In this document: one piece after another, positions 25,133 to 33,022 of the stretch
Numbering within the stretch: position 1 is the first letter of the stretch
Layout: every line of letters starts with the position of its first letter
Assembly: GCA_944324465.1 (NCBI GenBank)
Contig: CALUWI010000001.1
Coordinates: forward strand, 1-33,022
Source of the DNA: an uncultured Mucispirillum sp.
GTDB taxonomy: Bacteria; Chrysiogenota; Deferribacteres; Deferribacterales; Mucispirillaceae
DNA: 33,022 nucleotides
Direction of reading: 5' to 3'
Position numbers and translations under genes: made by a program
Notes under the pieces: generated by a model
The model's input: the letters and a program-made list of their open reading frames with translations, nothing else
Database searches by the model: none
Told to the model about the DNA's origin: nothing

Positions 25133-25557
25133 TATTTCACCTCTTCTGCTGCTGCTTTAGCAATAACTTTGCATCTTACAGGCAGTTTATGAGCTGCACG
25201 GCGGAAAGCTTCTCTAGCTAATGCTTCATCTACTCCACCGATTTCATATAAAACTGTTCCTTCCTTAATAGGAGCAACATATCCTTCTAAAGGACCTTTA
25301 CCTTTACCCATACGAACCTCAGCAGGACGTTTAGTAATAGGTTTGTGAGGGAATATTCTAATTACAACATCACCACCACGTTTTAAGTAACGGTTAATGG
25401 CGATACGAGCCGCTTCAATCTGACGGCTTGTTATTTTTGCTTTATCTTCGCTTACTAAACCGAAATCACCGTATACAACAGTGTTGCCTTTTTGAGCTTT
25501 ACCTTTAATACGGCCTTTAAACATTTTGCGGTATTTGGTTTTCTTTGGCATTAACAT
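25132..25557 (-). CDS. rplP: 50S ribosomal protein L16
   Basis: This 141-residue protein begins [19 protein letters not shown], the typical L16 N-terminus. It contains RVMGKGKG-like [15 protein letters not shown] and [16 protein letters not shown]. It follows rpsC after 2 nt. Confidence 0.97.
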   Translation of the reverse strand: MLMPKKTKYRKMFKGRIKGKAQKGNTVVYGDFGLVSEDKAKITSRQIEAARIAINRYLKRGGDVVIRIFPHKPITKRPAEVRMGKGKGPLEGYVAPIKEGTVLYEIGGVDEALAREAFRRAAHKLPVRCKVIAKAAAEEVK

Positions 25558-25559
25558 GA

Positions 25560-26213
25560 TTATTCTGCCCCCTTGCCGCTTCTGTCTTCAAGGATTTCAC
25601 CAGTGAATATCCATACTTTTACGCCTATGATACCATAAGCTGTAAGTGCTTCTGCTGTGCCATAATCAATAGCTGCACGAAGTGTTTGAAGAGGAACGCG
25701 TCCTTTAATATACCATTCGCTGCGTGCAATATCTGCACCTGCGAGCCTTCCGCCGCACATAACTTTGATGCCTAATGCACCAGATTTAAGTGTTTGTAAA
25801 ACGGCTTTTTTCATAGCTCTTCTGAAAGCTACACGGCGAATAAGCTGCTGAGCAATAGAATCTGCAACTAATGTTGCATCAAGCTCAGGTTTTTTCACTT
25901 CACGGATAACAAGTAATACTTCTGCTGAAGTGAATTTTTTAAGCTCACTTTTGAGCTTTTCAATTTCCGCACCTTTTTTACCAATAACAATACCTGGACG
26001 GCTAGTATTGAGAGTTACTCTGATTTTAGAGCTCATACGCTCGATACCAATTTGTGCAATGCCTGCTTGGTTTAAGCGTTGTCTTAAATACTTACGAATT
26101 CTGATATCTTCAATTAAGTTTTGGCTGTATTCTTTTTTGTTAGAATACCATACAGAATTCCAGTTTTTGTTTACACCGAGCCTGAAACCATTAGGATTAA
26201 CCTTCTGTCCCAC
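25560..26213 (-). CDS. rpsC: 30S ribosomal protein S3
   Basis: This 217-residue protein has [20 protein letters not shown], a KH domain with [16 protein letters not shown], and [21 protein letters not shown]. The C-terminus is at the normal short length. It overlaps rplV by one base. Confidence 0.97.
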   Translation of the reverse strand: MGQKVNPNGFRLGVNKNWNSVWYSNKKEYSQNLIEDIRIRKYLRQRLNQAGIAQIGIERMSSKIRVTLNTSRPGIVIGKKGAEIEKLKSELKKFTSAEVLLVIREVKKPELDATLVADSIAQQLIRRVAFRRAMKKAVLQTLKSGALGIKVMCGGRLAGADIARSEWYIKGRVPLQTLRAAIDYGTAEALTAYGIIGVKVWIFTGEILEDRSGKGAE

Positions 26214-26632
26214 TATTTCACCTCCGCTTGTTCTTGTAAAACTACTTTAATATGAGTAGTCGGTTTACGGATAAGAGATGCTCTACCATATGCACGAGGA
26301 GTAAACCTCTTCATAGGTGGCCCCATTTCAATTCTAAGTACGCCTACTTTTAAGCGGGTCACATCACGAATACCGTGGTTTTCTTCAGCATTTGCCATAG
26401 CTGATTTAATAACTTTTGCAATTACAGCAGCTGCTTTGCGTGGAGTGAATTTAAGGATAGCCATAGCTTCCTCAACTTGTTTGCCTCTTACAAGAGCTGC
26501 TACTTCACGGGCTCTTCGTGTGGATACCCGAGCGAACTTGGCTACTGCCCAAACACCTGGTTCTAACTCTCTTTGAGTTTTTCTTTTGTTTTTAACAGGT
26601 GCTTTTGATGGTTCTGTTGCTTTAACATCCAT
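26213..26632 (-). CDS. rplV: 50S ribosomal protein L22 with an N-terminal extension
   Basis: This 139-residue protein has the L22 core from about residue 30 ([22 protein letters not shown]) and ends with [25 protein letters not shown], the tunnel-lining loop region. About 26 basic, polar residues precede the core, longer than the usual 110-residue protein. ATG 26632 with AAGGT upstream supports this start. Confidence 0.96.
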   Translation of the reverse strand: MDVKATEPSKAPVKNKRKTQRELEPGVWAVAKFARVSTRRAREVAALVRGKQVEEAMAILKFTPRKAAAVIAKVIKSAMANAEENHGIRDVTRLKVGVLRIEMGPPMKRFTPRAYGRASLIRKPTTHIKVVLQEQAEVK

Positions 26633-26637
26633 ACGAC

Positions 26638-26916
26638 TTACCTTTTGACCTTTTTATCATCTTTCTTATGACCACGAAAAGTTCTAGTCAAAGAAAATTC
26701 ACCTAACTTATGACCTACCATGTTTTCTGTAACATAGACAGGGATAAATTTATTTCCATTATGAACAGCAAATGTTAAGCCTATCATATCTGGCACGATA
26801 GTGCTTCTGCGTGACCAAGTTTTTATAACTTGTTTGCTGTTAGTTTCTTTAGCTTCTTTTACCTTTTTTTCAACATGAGCGTCTACAAAAGGTCCTTTTT
26901 TAAGCGATCTTGGCAC
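26638..26916 (-). CDS. rpsS: 30S ribosomal protein S19
   Basis: This 92-residue protein begins [19 protein letters not shown] and contains [19 protein letters not shown] and [20 protein letters not shown]. This is standard S19 in standard order. Confidence 0.97.
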   Translation of the reverse strand: MPRSLKKGPFVDAHVEKKVKEAKETNSKQVIKTWSRRSTIVPDMIGLTFAVHNGNKFIPVYVTENMVGHKLGEFSLTRTFRGHKKDDKKVKR

Positions 26917-26933
26917 CTTGTCCTCCTATCATG

Positions 26934-27755
26934 CTATCTTTTAGATACAATATACTTATTAGATGGTTTGTTTTTCTTACGGGTTTTGTAACCTTTAGTT
27001 GGTTTACCCCAAGGTGTAGTAGGGTGACGACCACCACTAGTTCTACCTTCACCACCACCCATTGGGTGATCAACTGGGTTCATCGCAACACCGCGAACTG
27101 TAGGTCTAACACCTTTCCAGCGTTTTCTACCAGCTTTACCAATTTTTAAGTTTTCATGTTCTGTGTTAGATACTTGGCCAATAGTTGCTTTGCATTCAGC
27201 TTTAACAAGTCTAATCTCACCAGATGGGAGTCTTACATGGCAGTATTCACCTTCTTTTGCAAGAAGCTGAGCATACGAACCAGCTGAACGAGCTAACTGA
27301 CCGCCTTTTCCAGGTCTTAATTCAACATTGTGAATTACAGTACCAACAGGCATATCTTTTAATGCCATAGCATGACCAGCTTTAATATCTGCGCCTTCGC
27401 CGCTTTGTACAATATCACCAACTTTTAATGATATTGGAGCAACAATATAGCGTTTTTCACCGTCTTTATATACAACTAATGCAATACGAGCAGAACGGTT
27501 CGGGTCGTATTCGATTGTTGCAACAGTAGCTGGAATACCGTCTTTATTTCTTTTAAAGTCAATAATACGGTATAATTTTTTATTGCCGCCACCTTGGTGA
27601 CGAACTGTAATACGGCCTCTATTATTACGACCGCCTTTTGATTGAAGAACTGTTGTAAGCGATTTTTCCGGAGTAGAAGTAGTGATATCCGCATAATCGC
27701 TGTTTGTTCTAAAACGAACGCCTTTTGACGTCGGTTTAAAGGTTTTGATACCCAT
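26934..27755 (-). CDS. rplB: 50S ribosomal protein L2
   Basis: This 273-residue peptidyl-transferase-centre protein contains [37 protein letters not shown] and the catalytic-centre loop [20 protein letters not shown], including the conserved His. Normal length. Confidence 0.98.
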   Translation of the reverse strand: MGIKTFKPTSKGVRFRTNSDYADITTSTPEKSLTTVLQSKGGRNNRGRITVRHQGGGNKKLYRIIDFKRNKDGIPATVATIEYDPNRSARIALVVYKDGEKRYIVAPISLKVGDIVQSGEGADIKAGHAMALKDMPVGTVIHNVELRPGKGGQLARSAGSYAQLLAKEGEYCHVRLPSGEIRLVKAECKATIGQVSNTEHENLKIGKAGRKRWKGVRPTVRGVAMNPVDHPMGGGEGRTSGGRHPTTPWGKPTKGYKTRKKNKPSNKYIVSKR

Positions 27756-27769
27756 TTACCACTCTCCCA

Positions 27770-28054
27770 TTACACTATGTCAAGCTTTTCGCCCTCTTTA
27801 AGAGTAACGATAGCTTTTTTCCAATCATTTCTTCTGCCAAGAATTCTGCCAAAGCGTTTTTCTTTACCTTTAAAGTTCATTGTGCGAACATGCTCAACTT
27901 TAACTTTAAGTAAATCTTCAACGGCTTCTTTAATCTGAGTTTTAGTAGCATCTGTGTGCACTTGAAAAACTACAGTGTTAAGGCCTTTTTCCTGCATCAT
28001 CATTGCTTTTTCAGTAAGAAAGGGTTTTCTTATAACATCATACTTAGTAATCAT
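27770..28054 (-). CDS. rplW: 50S ribosomal protein L23
   Basis: This 94-residue protein begins MITKYDVIRKPFLTEKAM and contains FQVHTDATKTQIKEAVE. L23 sits at the tunnel exit, where SRP and trigger factor dock. The start overlaps the rplD stop (TAATG). Confidence 0.97.
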   Translation of the reverse strand: MITKYDVIRKPFLTEKAMMMQEKGLNTVVFQVHTDATKTQIKEAVEDLLKVKVEHVRTMNFKGKEKRFGRILGRRNDWKKAIVTLKEGEKLDIV

Positions 28055-28695
28055 TATTCACCTTCCACTGCAACGCCTGTGGCTTTTTCTACCATAGGGA
28101 GACTGTTTTTGAGGAAAATTATTTTGTAAGAGTTCATAATGTCATAAACATTTAAACCGTTTACATGTAATATGTCTGCATAAGGAATGTTGCTGAAAGC
28201 TCTAGCAACTTTTTCATCAATTGCATCAACTACAATAAGAACTCTTCTGTCAGCGTTGAAAGCTTTTAAGATTTCAACAGCTTCTTTAGTTTTGCCATTT
28301 TCTACAAAAAGGTTATCTAAAACTACAACTGCACCTGCATCATATTTTGCATGGATTGCACTTCTTAATGCGTTTTTAACCTTTTTCTTAGGCATAGAGT
28401 AAGAATAATCTCTTGGCTGTGGTCCAAATATTGTGCCACCGCCTCTCCATAATGGAGATCTTGAAGAACCAGCTCTAGCTCTGCCAGTTCCTTTTTGTTT
28501 CCATGGCTTTCTGCCGCCGCCGGAAACTAAACCCTTAGTCTTAGTTGCATGAGTACCTGCTCTTCTGCAAGCAAGCTGCATTTTAACTACTTCATGGATT
28601 AATACAGTATTAACTGGATAATCAAGAATAGCGTCATGCAAATCAACTGAACCGACTTTTGAGTTTTTCACGTCAAATACATCAATTTTTGCCAT
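28054..28695 (-). CDS. rplD: 50S ribosomal protein L4, first gene of the local S10-type operon
   Basis: This 213-residue protein begins MAKIDVFDVKNSKVGSVDL and carries KTKGLVSGGGRKPWKQKGTGRAR, the L4 tunnel loop. I start at ATG 28695 because AGAGGAAA lies 5-6 nt upstream; a frame opening 9 codons earlier has no binding site. The usual upstream genes rpsJ and rplC are not here: a 285-nt non-coding leader and then an oxidoreductase gene precede it. L4 represses the S10 operon in Escherichia coli, so its first position with a structured leader is notable. Confidence 0.97.
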   Translation of the reverse strand: MAKIDVFDVKNSKVGSVDLHDAILDYPVNTVLIHEVVKMQLACRRAGTHATKTKGLVSGGGRKPWKQKGTGRARAGSSRSPLWRGGGTIFGPQPRDYSYSMPKKKVKNALRSAIHAKYDAGAVVVLDNLFVENGKTKEAVEILKAFNADRRVLIVVDAIDEKVARAFSNIPYADILHVNGLNVYDIMNSYKIIFLKNSLPMVEKATGVAVEGE

Positions 28696-28980
28696 TAGAT
28701 TTCCTCTAAAATTTTTCCACACATACCAGATAGGATATCCTGATATATGTATTTGTGCATAAAAGGCTTAAAAGCTTATCGCACAAAATCTTTTATTTAA
28801 TAGGCTTAATGCCTTATTATTAACTTTCTAACCCTACATCTTTATTTCTGAACATAGATATAGGTATAACGCTTTATGCGTGGAATGATACTTTTACATA
28901 TTTTTCAAGAAATATCAAGTTTTTTTTTACTTTTTTTTAAAGTTTTTTTATTTATCTGCAAGTATTTGATATAAAACACT
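28696..28980 (-). promoter_or_regulatory. Structured leader region of the rplD operon
   Basis: This 285-nt gap holds three hairpins on the transcribed strand: ACGC/GCGT at 28869-28881, AATAAGGC/GCCTATT at 28799-28818 (one bulge), and the strongest, TTTGTGC/GCACAAA at 28752-28787, whose interior also pairs. Nearer rplD is an imperfect inverted repeat around the palindrome AGGATATCCT. TTGATA and TTGAAA boxes occur at 28918-28903, but I found no well-spaced -10 partner. The 28920-28950 part is made of long T (plus strand) tracts. It is presumably the promoter and leader of the operon. Confidence 0.45.
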
Positions 28981-30633
28981 TTATTTTATAATTTCTTTAT
29001 AAAGAGCATATCCACCGCTAAGATTATAGCAGTCATAGCCGTAACCTGACAATATTCTGCAGGCAAGATACCCTCTTAAACCTACCTGACATACTATATA
29101 TACAGGCTTGCTTTTATCTATTTCATTCATTCTTTCTCTTAAGCTGTCTACAGGAATATTTATAAAACCATCAATATGGCCCAGTCTGTATTCCCCTTTT
29201 GTTCTTGTATCAATTAAATTAACACTGCCGTCTTTTGGTAAAGATGATATATCGTGATAATGAAATATTTTTGATATACCGTTTAATATATTTTCTGCCA
29301 CATAGCCAGCCATATTAACAGGGTCTTTAGCTGATGAATAAGGCGGTGCATAGCAAAGCTCAAGTTTAGTTAAATCATTAACTGATGCCTTAAAGTTTAT
29401 AGCTGCAGCTATTACATCACATCTTTTATCAACACCTTCACTTCCTACTATCTGAGCTCCAAGAATTTTACCATTATCTTTATTAAATATAGTTTTTATA
29501 AACATTTCTTTAGCACCTGGATAGTATCCTGCATGGCTTGCTGAAACTGTAAAACTTTTTTCATAATTTAAGCCTAAGCGTTTAGCTGTTTTTTCTGTAA
29601 TACCTGTTGATGCTGCAGTTAAATTAAAAACTTTTAATATTGCACTGCCTTGAGTGCCTCTGTATTCACTTTTAATACCGCAGATATTATCAGCTGCAAT
29701 TCTGCCCTGTTTATTTGCAGGACCTGCAAGTGGAATAACAGCTTTTTCATTTGCAATAAAATCTGTAACCTCTACTGCATCACCTGCTGCAAATATGAAA
29801 TCATCACTTGTTTTCATATTATCATCTACAATTAGTGCACCCCGCTGATTTAATTTAAGCCCTGCTTCAGCTGCAATTTTTGTTTCTGGTTTTACTCCGA
29901 TTGCAAGAATAACCATATCTGCATCAAATGCACCTTTATTTGTTACAACTTTTAAAGAACTGCCCTGTTCTTCTATTTTTTCTAATGCAGTTTCCAGTTT
30001 TAATGTAACACCGTTTCTTTCTAATTCATTATGCAGAATAGATGCCATATCAAAATCAAGTGGAGCAATTACCTGATTCTGCATTTCAACAATAGTTACA
30101 GAAAGCCCTGCCTGTACAAGATTTTCTGCCATTTCCACACCAATATATCCACCGCCAATAACTGCAGCAGTTTTTGGAGCAGCATTATCTATATAATCTT
30201 TTATTCTATATGTATCAGGAATGTTTCTTAAAGTAAAAACTCTGCTTAAATTAATACCTTCAATATTTGGACGGATTGGCTCTGCCCCTGGAGATAAAAG
30301 AAGAATGTCATAAGTTTCTTCATAAGTTTCATTTGTATTGTGATTTAAAACAGTAACAGTTTTTTTCTCTTTATCAATGGCAGTTACTTCATTAAAAGTG
30401 CGAACATCTATATTAAATCTTTTTTTAAAGCCAAGAGGTGTCTGTAAAGTTAAATCGGCTTTATTTTGAATATCGCCACCGATATAATATGGCAGGCCGC
30501 AGTTAGCAAAAGATATATATTCGCCTTTTTCAAATAATATTATTTCAACATGTTCATTCAGCCTGCGAAGCCTTGCAGCTGCAGATGCCCCACCTGCAAC
30601 ACCACCAATAATTAATACTTTAGATACATTCAT
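28981..30633 (-). CDS. CoA-disulfide/persulfide reductase with C-terminal rhodanese domain
   Basis: This 550-residue flavoprotein has an N-terminal FAD motif (VLIIGGVAGGASAAARLRR), the redox Cys in SFANCGLPYYIGG (about residue 45), the NAD-binding AAVIGGGYIGVEMAENL, and a second FAD site FIFAAGDAVEVTD. The dimerisation domain leads to a rhodanese module from about residue 460, with its active Cys in YIVCQVGLRGYLA. This CoADR-Rhd architecture is known for NAD(P)H-dependent reduction of CoA- or other persulfides and polysulfide in sulfur-respiring bacteria. The location is cytoplasmic. It is monocistronic, with GGAG 8 nt before ATG 30633. Whether it handles sulfide or persulfide made by the molybdoenzyme encoded 8.5 kb away is speculation. 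Confidence 0.9.
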   Translation of the reverse strand: MNVSKVLIIGGVAGGASAAARLRRLNEHVEIILFEKGEYISFANCGLPYYIGGDIQNKADLTLQTPLGFKKRFNIDVRTFNEVTAIDKEKKTVTVLNHNTNETYEETYDILLLSPGAEPIRPNIEGINLSRVFTLRNIPDTYRIKDYIDNAAPKTAAVIGGGYIGVEMAENLVQAGLSVTIVEMQNQVIAPLDFDMASILHNELERNGVTLKLETALEKIEEQGSSLKVVTNKGAFDADMVILAIGVKPETKIAAEAGLKLNQRGALIVDDNMKTSDDFIFAAGDAVEVTDFIANEKAVIPLAGPANKQGRIAADNICGIKSEYRGTQGSAILKVFNLTAASTGITEKTAKRLGLNYEKSFTVSASHAGYYPGAKEMFIKTIFNKDNGKILGAQIVGSEGVDKRCDVIAAAINFKASVNDLTKLELCYAPPYSSAKDPVNMAGYVAENILNGISKIFHYHDISSLPKDGSVNLIDTRTKGEYRLGHIDGFINIPVDSLRERMNEIDKSKPVYIVCQVGLRGYLACRILSGYGYDCYNLSGGYALYKEIIK

Positions 30634-30665
30634 CTTAAAACTCCAATTCCTAAAAATAAAGTATC

Positions 30666-30693
30666 AGTTTAAACATACATTCTGATTTTGCAA
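30666..30693 (-). promoter_or_regulatory. Candidate promoter for the CoA-disulfide reductase gene
   Basis: The minus strand shows TTGCAA (30693-30688), a 16-nt spacer and TAAACT (30671-30666), 33 nt before the start codon. Both boxes match 4 of 6 consensus bases; this is a moderate candidate only. Confidence 0.3.
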
Positions 30694-30753
30694 GAAGAAA
30701 ATATATAAAATCCTTAATTTTTAGATAATTATTATTTAATATTCTTACAAAAT

Positions 30754-30783
30754 ACAAAAAAAGCCGCTCTAAAATGAGCGGCT
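30754..30783 (-). terminator. Rho-independent terminator after the small secreted protein gene
   Basis: AGCCGCTC (30762-30769) pairs with GAGCGGCT (30776-30783), with a 6-nt loop, followed on the minus strand by a T7 run. It lies 26 nt beyond the stop at 30810. Confidence 0.9.
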
Positions 30784-30809
30784 AAGATATAACATATTTA
30801 GTTATTTAA

Positions 30810-31178
30810 TTATTTTTTCTGGTTGAATTTCATTTTACCTATTACTAAAACACCAGTTTTGCTGTCATAGCTGTATGTTTTAGCTTCTCTTAAATAGTTA
30901 AAATATTCATATTCACCATCTTCCTGTTCCATTGTACCTTCCATTTTTGTGTAGGCCATATAGCTGAGTCTTATTTTGCCTTCATCTTTAATTTCATAAG
31001 TACCCATATATGTATTTCTAAGTGCATAACCATATACGCCGCCATTTCTAAAGCCTATTAAAATAGACGGGTACTTTTCAGAAGTAAATTCTTTACCACT
31101 TAATACATCTTTTGGTGCAGCAAATGATAGAGTTGGAACAATTAAAAGGACAATAAGTAATAATTTAAAATATTTCAT
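30810..31178 (-). CDS. Small secreted protein, possibly META-domain-like
   Basis: This 122-residue protein starts with a signal peptide (MKYFKLLLIVLLIVPTLSFA, cleavage near residue 20). I choose ATG 31178 because AAAGGAG lies 5 nt upstream; a longer frame adds nine codons without such a site. The mature part is beta-rich with YMGTYEIKDEGKIRLSYMAYTKMEGT, which recalls META/HslJ-type domains ('G.Y......l.f....T.m'), but the match is loose. No Cys and no catalytic motif are seen. It is monocistronic with its own terminator. The function is unknown. Confidence 0.7.
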   Translation of the reverse strand: MKYFKLLLIVLLIVPTLSFAAPKDVLSGKEFTSEKYPSILIGFRNGGVYGYALRNTYMGTYEIKDEGKIRLSYMAYTKMEGTMEQEDGEYEYFNYLREAKTYSYDSKTGVLVIGKMKFNQKK

Positions 31179-31254
31179 AACATCTCCTTTAAAAAAACTT
31201 GGCATATTTTATATTATATTTTTATTTTTTGCAATTATATAATGTATAAATTTA

Positions 31255-32406
31255 TCACTCAATAATAAATTGTCTTTGTTTCTGCTGCCATCTGATTGCA
31301 AGAACTGCTGTAACAGTATATACAGCCACCTGTATCCAAAGGTTTATATATTTAGGCATAACATCTGTTATATCTGCCCCCATTTGACGAATATATAAAA
31401 ATCCTGTTACTCCTGGGGTAGATGGTATTATATAAGAAAAATATTTTATCCAGTCAGGCATCATCCAGTGAGGCCAGATAAAACCTGCAAGCATTACAAA
31501 AGGAATAGAGGTCATAAGCATAACTAAAAGCACAGCATCTCTATCACGGGCAAAAACACTTAATGATATACCAAAAAGCGAAATAGATAAGCCGTAAGGT
31601 ATTGCAAACATTACTGCTTCTAAAAGAGAGTTATGCAGCTGAATACCAAAAGCCATAGGACCTATTGTAAAGAAAAATGAAAATATGGCAGCAAATATAG
31701 TCATATATACAGTCATTTTTGCACAAAGTATTGTAAAAGTAGAGGTATGCTCTGGATAGCCGTAACCTCTTTCATATCCTGCTGCATGTACAAGCAGAAT
31801 AACCATTAATAAAATCTGCTGAACAATAATTGCATAAATTGCAGGTGCTACAAAGCCTACATAGCCGGCTTTCGGATTAAATACAGGTTTTGCTGTTACA
31901 TTTACTGCTGACTGTAAAAGAAGTGCATCTGTAATAGGTACACCAAGCATACTCATTTTCTGTATTTTTACTCCAGCTGCAGTCATAAGCACAATTTGAG
32001 TTGCTGCAGTAATAGCAGTAGAATAAAGAATAAAGTATGAACCGTCTGCAAAAACAGAAACTGTAGGGCTTTCCCCTTTTGCAACCATTTTATAAAATTC
32101 ATCAGATATATATATGATGCCAAATACTTCTCGTAAATAGACTGCCTTTTTTGCTTCCTCCATAGAAGGATACTGCACTACTCTTAAACTTTCAGTATTA
32201 TTAAGCATTGTTACAACAGTTTTGCTTAAATCTGATTTATCTAAATCAACTATTGCCACAGGCATTTTGCGGACAATATCATTTTCATAAGGAAATGGAT
32301 AGTAAAATGAATAAAATGCTGTACCTACAAATATAATAGTTATAGAAAGCATATCAAAAATTATTCTTCTGTATTCTAACCTAAGGATAGATAAATAATT
32401 TTTCAT
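31255..32406 (-). CDS. ABC-2 type transporter permease with large periplasmic domain
   Basis: This 383-residue membrane protein has one N-terminal helix (residues about 16-36), then a periplasmic domain of about 150 residues (VAIVDLDKSDLSKTVV, REVFGIIYISDEFYKMV), and then five or so helices in the C-terminal half ending in RWQQKQRQFIIE. This is the layout of ABC-2 permeases of the YhiI/YbhR or Pip type, usually paired with an ATPase and a membrane-fusion protein. Its start overlaps the upstream permease gene by 4 nt (ATGA), so the two permeases probably form a heterodimer. The substrate cannot be inferred. No terminator is obvious after it. Confidence 0.85.
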   Translation of the reverse strand: MKNYLSILRLEYRRIIFDMLSITIIFVGTAFYSFYYPFPYENDIVRKMPVAIVDLDKSDLSKTVVTMLNNTESLRVVQYPSMEEAKKAVYLREVFGIIYISDEFYKMVAKGESPTVSVFADGSYFILYSTAITAATQIVLMTAAGVKIQKMSMLGVPITDALLLQSAVNVTAKPVFNPKAGYVGFVAPAIYAIIVQQILLMVILLVHAAGYERGYGYPEHTSTFTILCAKMTVYMTIFAAIFSFFFTIGPMAFGIQLHNSLLEAVMFAIPYGLSISLFGISLSVFARDRDAVLLVMLMTSIPFVMLAGFIWPHWMMPDWIKYFSYIIPSTPGVTGFLYIRQMGADITDVMPKYINLWIQVAVYTVTAVLAIRWQQKQRQFIIE

Positions 32407-33022
32407 TCCTGCCTCCTAAGGTATAAATGACTGTATAATTTTATTACAGCAATAGACACTGCAAAAGCAAAAGTTCCAAGCAGGAAAAGATATAATATTT
32501 CATGGCTTGTAGAATTATATGGAGCACTACCTCTTATTGCTTCATTAACTAAAACTCTGTGATAGTGTGTAAGTGGAAAAAATTCACTTAAATAATAAGC
32601 ATATTTTGGCATTGCAACCTGAGGAAAAGATATACCAGCATAAGCAAATGTTGGTGCAGCATATACAGCAGCAGCACTAAAAGCCAGTGGACGAAGAATA
32701 ACTGCTATAAAAAGACCTGCAGCCATTGATACATACATATACATCATTGTGGCAAGAATTATTTTCCAGTAGCCTGAAACCATAGGAACTTTCATATATA
32801 CAAATAATACAAAAAGCATAAACATTCCTGAAAATGCAAATAAAACTGCATAAGGAAGCATTTTGCCTAAAGTGTATGAAAATGGTGCCTGATTAACCAT
32901 ATCTACAATATCTAAAAACTTTCTTGAACGCTCCTCATAAAGCACACCATATATAACAGCACATATTACAAAAAGCTGAAATGCTGCAGGAATAAGACCA
33001 AATACAAAGAAATACTGATAAT
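32403..33022 (-). CDS. ABC-2 type transporter permease, partial (5' end outside window)
   Basis: The frame is open to the window edge. Upstream of GTG 32945 it continues as YQYFFVFGLIPAAFQLFVICAVIYG without a start, so only the C-terminal 205 or so residues are visible. After YEERSRKFLDIVDMVNQAPF come helices and the motif YAAPTFAYAGISFPQVAMP, typical of the membrane half of ABC-2 permeases. It is translationally coupled to the second permease at 31255-32406. The ATPase and membrane-fusion genes would be expected further upstream. Confidence 0.85.
   Translation of the reverse strand, partial: YQYFFVFGLIPAAFQLFVICAVIYGVLYEERSRKFLDIVDMVNQAPFSYTLGKMLPYAVLFAFSGMFMLFVLFVYMKVPMVSGYWKIILATMMYMYVSMAAGLFIAVILRPLAFSAAAVYAAPTFAYAGISFPQVAMPKYAYYLSEFFPLTHYHRVLVNEAIRGSAPYNSTSHEILYLFLLGTFAFAVSIAVIKLYSHLYLRRQE

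Noticed and set aside
28920-28950. Long T tracts before the rplD leader as a terminator for the oxidoreductase gene
   Set aside because: The tracts are T on the plus strand, so they are A tracts in the minus-strand transcript, and no GC-rich stem precedes a U run.
1-33022. CRISPR array, tRNA or rRNA genes, insertion sequence
   Set aside because: I saw no regularly spaced repeats, no cloverleaf-like sequence and no transposase or terminal inverted repeats, including at the edges of the 12.2-20.6 kb insertion.

Overview
All recognisable genes in this window lie on the minus strand. The DNA is AT-rich. The gene set is that of an anaerobically respiring Gram-negative bacterium: a Tat-exported molybdoenzyme, a multihaem cytochrome c, an outer-membrane beta-barrel and a CoA-disulfide reductase/rhodanese fusion. 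A low-GC member of the Deferribacterota (Mucispirillum-like) would fit. That placement is inference from gene content, not a match I could test.

Right to left (the direction of transcription): 33022-31255 holds two ABC-2 type transporter permeases, the first cut by the window edge. At 31178-30810 is a small secreted protein with its own terminator. At 30633-28981 is a CoA-disulfide/persulfide reductase fused to rhodanese. From 28695 the ribosomal superoperon runs rplD-rplW-rplB-rpsS-rplV-rpsC-rplP-rpmC-rpsQ-rplN-rplX-rplE-rpsN-rpsH-rplF-rplR-rpsE, ending in a hairpin at 21268-21292. rpsJ and rplC are not in front of rplD, and rpmD is absent. rplO stands alone with its own promoter and terminator.

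The spc order is then broken by about 8.4 kb of non-ribosomal DNA (20.6-12.2 kb). This holds a five-gene respiratory operon (molybdoenzyme catalytic subunit, four-cluster ferredoxin subunit, TorD-like chaperone, outer-membrane beta-barrel, pentahaem cytochrome c), a 600-bp stretch with a possible leader or small peptide gene, and a monocistronic ferric-reductase/NOX-like haem-flavin membrane protein between two near-identical terminator stems. Ribosomal order resumes at secY-adk-map-infA-rpmJ-rpsM-rpsK-rpsD-rpoA-rplQ, with a strong terminator at 6144-6165. From 6.0 kb to the left edge is an AT-rich defence-like block: two tandem paralogues resembling degenerate PD-(D/E)XK nucleases, then an McrB-type GTPase and an McrC-type endonuclease.

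The most striking observation is at the 5' end of the molybdoenzyme gene. A run of nine G (20420-20428, minus strand) separates a well-placed ribosome binding site and ATG (20463) from the Tat signal peptide. As written, the frame from that ATG stops after 23 codons. One extra G would join it to the Tat-lipoprotein reading frame. This looks like a slipped-strand phase-variation switch on a respiratory enzyme, or else a homopolymer sequencing error. The same operon, with a lipoprotein-type reductase, a periplasmic cytochrome, an outer-membrane barrel and no NrfD-type membrane anchor, could form a reductase facing the cell exterior.
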